Shown in pieces: positions 40,504 to 44,703 of a DNA stretch of 44,703 nt. Source of the stretch: Phoronis australis (lineage: Eukaryota; Phoronida; Phoronidae); assembly GCA_002633005.1 (NCBI GenBank), contig NMRA01000498.1, positions 5,390 through 50,092 on the forward strand, read 5' to 3'. The position numbers and the translations under genes are program-made. Under the pieces are notes generated by a model. It did not search any database. It worked only from the letters and a program-made list of their open reading frames with translations, and had not been told where the DNA came from. How positions within the stretch are numbered: the stretch's first letter is position 1; each line of letters opens with the position of its first letter.

Positions 40504-40609
40504 TAGGCCTAAACATGTAGAACGACAGCGCTTCTTCAACAATTCAGACGACTACCAGGACGACGAATGGGGATCACGAGTCGATGAGAAACTACTCATT
40601 TTACTATAA
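40504..40609 (+). other. candidate terminal coding exon
   Basis: After acceptor 'ccatcgttttcag' (to 40503) the frame reads RPKHVERQRFFNNSDDYQDD, then EWGSRVDEKLLILL and TAA (40607-40609). AATAAA follows at 40689-40694, 80 bases after the stop, as expected for a 3' end. The family is not recognised. Confidence 0.4.
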
Positions 40610-40688
40610 TGATTGTCTTTGTAATCTATTTTATGTAATTGTTCAATCAAAGTTTTCATGTTGAAACTGAGCTTTCAGTTAATATGGA

Positions 40689-40694
40689 AATAAA
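40689..40694 (+). terminator. polyadenylation signal AATAAA
   Basis: Canonical hexamer 80 bases downstream of the stop of the candidate terminal exon, followed by a T/G-rich stretch ('gcgtttctgtttgtaacc'). Confidence 0.4.
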
Positions 40695-40848
40695 CGTGTC
40701 AGAGTTAACTTGCGTTTCTGTTTGTAACCAGCAAAGGAAGGATATGTTGAACATAAATATATGCTATGTTCTCGTCATTGTTCATCACTTTCTTCATTGA
40801 ACTCGTTCCCACATCCATTACTGTTACGTTTAATGCAAAATTTGTTTT

Positions 40849-41265
40849 AAATTGAGAAAGCGCATGTTTTGATGGTCGGGAACCCTCTTTGTGCGTCGAA
40901 TACGCAAGTCTAGCTTTTTATTGGGAAACCATGTGTTGACAGTGCAAACTCAATATTTTTAGTGAGAAAACGCATTTTTACAAAAGAGAATCAGTTGCCT
41001 GCAACGTTTCATGTGCGTCAACAACGCAAACCAGACCCACTCATTGGAAAGCCCATATTTGTCACCAGGAAGACTCTTTTCACAACGCAGCCCGATATTT
41101 CAAGTGAGATAGCGCAATCACTTGCCGAGAACGGTTTTTGAGCATCGCAATGCAAGCCGATTATTTCATATTGAGAAAGCGCATCTTTGAAAAGAAGAAC
41201 CAACATTTGTCGGGAACGGTCTTTGTGCGTCGACAGCACAATTTCTTATTGGGAAAGCCAGATTT
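40849..41265 (+). repeat. degenerate tandem repeat, ~3.5 units
   Basis: Recurring words: TTGAGAAAGCGCAT (~40854, 41172; variants ~40961, 41104), 'tgtgcgtcgaa..acgcaa' (~40891, 41011, 41223; variant ~41138) and 'ttgggaaagcca' (~40920, 41043, 41250). Spacing of the GCGTC word is about 120, 126 and 87 bases. No reading frame spans the units. Confidence 0.7.
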
Positions 41266-42355
41266 TCAAAAATTAATCGCGCAGACCATTTGAGTCTCAT
41301 TTACCTCCAATTATACTGCTATCAAATGACCGAGCCAGCAATGTTGATACTACGACCGCCCATCGAAATAATGTACACGTGCACCCACGAAATTCGGACT
41401 CTAGTGGAAACCCAAATTTGGAGGTCCGCCAAATTCGGACACCACAAAAACGATGTTTCGCGAGATTCGTCCACGAAAGAATTTTTTCAATTGGAATTAA
41501 TTTTCAGAGTCCGAAAATCGCGCGACTTTACCGTACTGAGCTTCATGGCAAATCACTGGAAACAATATGCAAAAAATCTTGAAACGTTACATCACAGTTG
41601 TACTAAGTAACAATACAGGCAAGCAAAAGTCATTATACTTAACACATTCAAGAGTACTGAAAGAGAAATTATCAGTTATTTTAACATCCGACTTAAGAAT
41701 GATTCCATATAAAAACCATCTGAAAATGAAAAATCACTATATACTCAAAAATTCATACAAAGCTAATACTTTGTGCATGTGTTGGGATGCTGGCCCAAAT
41801 TACACTGCTGCAATATTTGCACTCAATGACCTTTGGTTACCGGGATATGACCTATTTGGCTATAAAGGCATATTTTGCATTTTTTCATGTCAATAAAACT
41901 GCATTTTTTGAACGGCAAAATATCTGACTTGGAAAACTGGTGACAAAGTTTGACATTGACGGTCATAAAAACTCATGTAAGGTTAGTAAGAAAATGAAAT
42001 TTGCAACTCATAGGTACAATTAAATTTCCAGCAGGGGAGAAAACTCCGAGACCACTTTTCAGGCCAATCACTAGTGGCAAGATGTTGCTTAACCTGCCTG
42101 CTATATCGGGATATATTTGAAGTTGAAATTCTCTGTGTAGACACTTCTAAGATTGAACTTTGATAATTGTTTTTAAAAAAACTTGTCTCTTATATATTTA
42201 GTGCTAAACGTGGCCCTCGAATTTGGGCATTTTTGTGATGTGGCCTTACTCTGACTGAGAAGAGAATTGAGGCTACTCTTTTAGTTTGGAGATATCACCT
42301 AAAATATATGATCTGATATCAACAATGCAATATCACAAAAATTTAAATTTCACTT
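41266..42355. other. no gene; A/T-rich with AATTCGGAC words
   Basis: 'gaaattcggac', 'caaattcggacacc' and 'agagtccgaaaatcgcg' within 41388-41525 echo 36480-36665. Open frames at 41290-41896 overlap each other on one strand and show no motif. Confidence 0.4.
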
Positions 42356-42553
42356 TTGAGACCCCAATTTTCTAAAACACTCCATGCTTTGTTTAACTTT
42401 ACCAATAGCACTGTAGGGTTCGAGATTACATGCACTTCCTGTCTCGAATCCCGAAATATTCAGAATATTGAAGATGCTGATGCTCCTGCTGCCCACGAGT
42501 TTGCCTCAAAGAATGACTTGGAGCTTGAGGTCATGAATGAGTTATCATCATAA
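42356..42553 (+). other. unrecognised open frame with acidic C-terminus
   Basis: A short plus-strand frame with LHALFNFTNSTVGFEIT, CTSCLESRNIQN and an acidic end IEDADAPAAHEFASKNDLEL..ELSS before TAA. The end looks like a real protein tail, perhaps of a transposase, but upstream sequence gives no continuation. Confidence 0.25.
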
Positions 42554-43533
42554 ACTGTAGGAAATAATGAAAATGTTTTAGTTGTCGTCTATTCTTATGA
42601 TATTGTTGTGGTCATCATTATCGTAGCTATGGGACTGGGGTCCACCCTGGGCGAAATTGGGAAACATGGAAGATAACGCAAATTCGGGGCTTCCATGGGG
42701 GAGAGATTTGAGTGGTGCCCGTTTGGGGAAAACAATCCAAGCCACTGATGGTCAACAATGAAATCCTCTGTCAGTTTTTACTTGATGGGTTTTTTGTTTT
42801 ATGTTCAGTTTGAGACTCGTAAAGCATACTTTTTACATGATTGATTCTATTGAAAAACTACTGAGATTTTTCTTGGAGTGATTATCTAGTTTTGAGAAAC
42901 GTCTATCTTAGACATGTGTATTGAGCAAAATAAAAGGACTTTGTGTTTCAGTAGCTCTCGTTTTCTTCAAACAAAATTCAGTTTTTTGAAGTCTTGTGTA
43001 GAAATGCATCATACACTCATCATACACTAAACCTAGCATACCTTCAAGAAACTGTGGTTTTGAGTCCGCTGCATGAACGGAATTTACACATTGTGAAACT
43101 TTTAGCTGATAAGTCACAACAACACCCAATTGCTTAAATACTGGTTTGGAAAGCCGGTATCCTGGATATCACTGAAAGTATTTTGTTTTCAATCGTAAAT
43201 ATCCGTACCTGTTATTTTTCTGAAATTGCAAATTCCATTGGCGCACTCAGCCACCATGCTCGGCCGCTTTTGTGTAGTACAAGAAGCATTGCGTGACACT
43301 TTGTATGTCCAATAACACGACACCTCTGCTCGTATCCACCGTCCTCTTTTCACTTGTGATCTCGAAGATCTTGATTAGTTTTAGTATGAACTTTGCTAAT
43401 AGTTTGAGAGGACTTTTTCAAGCGCATATACAGGGATTTGTTCAGGAGGTCTGAAAATGGACCAGCATGCACTGCAGGCAGTGTGTAGGATTCTTAGTCA
43501 ATTACGGTGTTTGAAAACTGACCAAACAATGGG
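42554..43533. other. no gene recognised
   Basis: A/T-rich without sustained coding. A 73-codon minus-strand frame at 42908-43129 has no motif. Confidence 0.4.
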
Positions 43534-43811
43534 CATAACGTAAAATTGCCGTGAGGACTTGACAGGGGCCTCAGGGGTCTCACACTCCACTGATTTATCC
43601 ACATTATTTTGAAAGCGCTTTGCCCAGCCACACATTGTGTGTCATAAAAGAGATAAGCATACCAGCAGCTGGCGCAGCAAGTAGAACTACTTTTGTTTAT
43701 CACATTGGTGTAGACTCACAGTTGAACTGTGGTTTTCTGTAGAACCCAGACCATCCCGAGTTGCACCATATACCAACTCCGGACGGTCTCTCACGACGAT
43801 TAAGCGTTATG
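43534..43811. mobile_element. 278-bp miniature inverted-repeat element, complete copy
   Basis: Left end CATAACGTAAAATTGCCGTG (43534-43553) and right end reverse complement CATAACGCTTAATCGTCGTG (43811-43792) pair in 15 of 20 bases. The interior contains a second imperfect hairpin, GACCGTCCGGAGTTG against CAACTCGGGATGGTC (~43746-43790). Internal 'ggataaatcagtggagtg' and 'aagtcctcacgg' (minus strand) resemble tRNA A and B boxes. The split copy at 18557-18660 plus 28078-28271 matches along its whole length. No obvious target-site duplication. Confidence 0.75.
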
Positions 43812-44185
43812 GTAAGGGGCACCCTTAATAAGAATAAAACCTGCTTCTCTGAAGTATGAGATGGTGATGGGCTTGTATTATTAACTCATAAGTACATTAG
43901 ACTTTTTTGATTTCTGTAATCCTATTACAAATTTTTATTTTTGCACCAACAAAACTGAAAATAAAATCTGCGAAGAAAAAATCTCTCATACAGCTTCCCA
44001 TGATCTCCTTCGTCACTGATGTAGCAAAATGAATGATATTTGTTCTATTTGACATCTTGGTCGATAGATAATTGCACAATCGAGTAGTGCCTCCTAGAGT
44101 CTTTTAATCCACCTGACAGTCACAGATTGGCAGAAAAGTGTGTAAGTGAGATATGTAAAAAACTGACTGCACAAAAGCTATGAAA
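43812..44185. other. no gene recognised
   Basis: A/T-rich; short minus-strand frames only. Confidence 0.4.
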
Positions 44186-44230
44186 GCAGTGGCGGATCTA
44201 GGATATCACAAGGGGGGGGGGCCAAATTTT
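44186..44230 (+). mobile_element. hAT-like element terminus
   Basis: CAGTGGCGGATCTAGG (44186-44201) followed by a run of ten G (44212-44221). This start plus G-run is a familiar terminus of hAT-type miniature elements in animal genomes. The other end is not found inside the window. Confidence 0.5.
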
Positions 44231-44370
44231 GTCCGTCTGTAAGCATTTGCGCAAACTGAACCACGATTGGGGGGAGGTCGGCCAGGAAATTTTTCTGTTT
44301 TTACCTCTAAAAATCAAGCATTTTCCTTGATTCCTGAAGTATTATTCAAAAATAAAAAAACAGTTAACGT

Positions 44371-44446
44371 AACCAAAGACTTGAACTTACAACCTCGCGG
44401 TTATAGAGCACGTGCGTTACCACTACACCACCACGACTTAACTAGG
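44371..44446 (-). tRNA. tRNA-like sequence, probable SINE head
   Basis: Minus strand reads 'gtcgtggtggtgtagtggta' (A-box and D-arm-like), 'acgcacgtgctctataaccg', then 'gaggttgtaagttcaagtct' (B-box-like AGTTCAAGTCT). Length and box spacing fit a tRNA. The anticodon stem and acceptor stem do not pair cleanly, so a tRNA-derived SINE or pseudogene is likelier than a working tRNA gene. Confidence 0.4.
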
Positions 44447-44703
44447 AATCTCATGCTAAAAGAACTACTTGTTTATGGTCCACAGCGTTTGCGCGCGAAA
44501 CCTACTTCTTTTCGTAATGCTTATTACACGTTTTATATTTTGTGCCATGAAATCTTAACAAATTTGTCGTATTTAAAATAGTCTTCAAATGCCCAAAAGA
44601 CCAAATCCGTTTTTCGTGTTGGCAATAATGACGGGATTGCTTTGGAAATCGTCTAAGTTAAGGTTTGACAAAGAGAGTATTGCGAGTTTCTGAGTGATTC
44701 ACT

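Larger units (their letters stand above)
37251..40710 (+). other. possible spliced host transcript, plus strand
   Basis: Several good splice signals on one strand: donors TTGT|GTAAGTGC (~37345), TTTG|GTAAGTATAT (~38516), CAG|GTAAGTGTT (~39572) and CACCAG|GTGAGG (40061); acceptors 'cttcttttcag' (~39643), 'tttttcttttcag' (39965) and 'ccatcgttttcag' (40503). The end has a stop codon and AATAAA at 40689-40694. Exon phases could not be made to agree from the sequence alone, so boundaries are uncertain and it may be a non-coding transcript. Confidence 0.3.

Noticed and set aside
41290-41896. Overlapping plus-strand frames of 106 and 109 codons
   Set aside because: Composition is A/T-driven, no motif, and 'aattcggac' words suggest an old repeat instead.

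Overview
Eukaryotic (animal) genomic DNA, not prokaryotic. The evidence is animal-type retrotransposons (APE-type LINEs and a Penelope-like element), many short transposons with terminal inverted repeats (TIRs), AATAAA signals, splice-site-like junctions and very low coding density. The mix suits a marine invertebrate, but nothing here identifies the species. There is one 910-base assembly gap (21877-22786). No intact host gene can be called with confidence; nearly everything recognisable is mobile DNA in several layers of nesting.

The oldest layer is a long, degenerate modular repeat (480-3540, 7091-8330 and, in pieces, 10062-35400). Its modules carry the CTCF-like core CCACTAGGNGGC, a 'caaatttcatgaa...ttttggagata' block, GACGGACGG tracts and a hairpin of the form ATGCG-CCACATAT-ATATGTGG-CGCAT. 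Between 10062 and 35400 this repeat breaks off and resumes in register after each of five blocks: a piggyBac-like miniature element (10113-10618), a 3.5-kb DNA transposon with long TIRs (11552-15092), a 2.35-kb element flanked by TA (15880-18230), a 278-bp-family miniature element itself split by 9.4 kb (18557-28271), and a 6.4-kb composite (28851-35291). A Penelope-like fragment (2191-2861) also sits in it, with a perfect 12-bp target-site duplication.

Inside these blocks are further elements. On the minus strand a decayed LINE encodes endonuclease and reverse transcriptase (18684-20985). A TA-flanked inverted-repeat element (21626-23415) contains the gap. Two ~750-bp copies of an old repeat (24540-26670) are rich in YY1-, ETS- and NRF1-like sites. 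A second TA-flanked element spans 29073-30953. On the plus strand a 5'-truncated LINE with an open reverse-transcriptase frame (31959-33604) is inserted in a third dispersed repeat. The 3.5-kb transposon holds a broken minus-strand gene whose EADTR...DSD.LVL residues resemble the acidic core of XPG/FEN-type nucleases, plus a second decayed frame.

Left of this, 3541-5578 has a pair of ~290-bp direct repeats around an LTR-like segment with heat-shock-element motifs and a TATA box. An unrecognised coding relic with a membrane-helix-like segment lies at 8987-9557 (minus). The right flank (35.4-44.7 kb) has less obvious transposon content. It holds possible exons and splice sites on the plus strand ending in an acidic terminal exon with a polyadenylation signal (40504-40694), a degenerate tandem repeat (40849-41265), a complete copy of the 278-bp miniature element (43534-43811), a hAT-like terminus and a tRNA-like (SINE) head. 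Layering was inferred by eye from shared sequence; identities are approximate.
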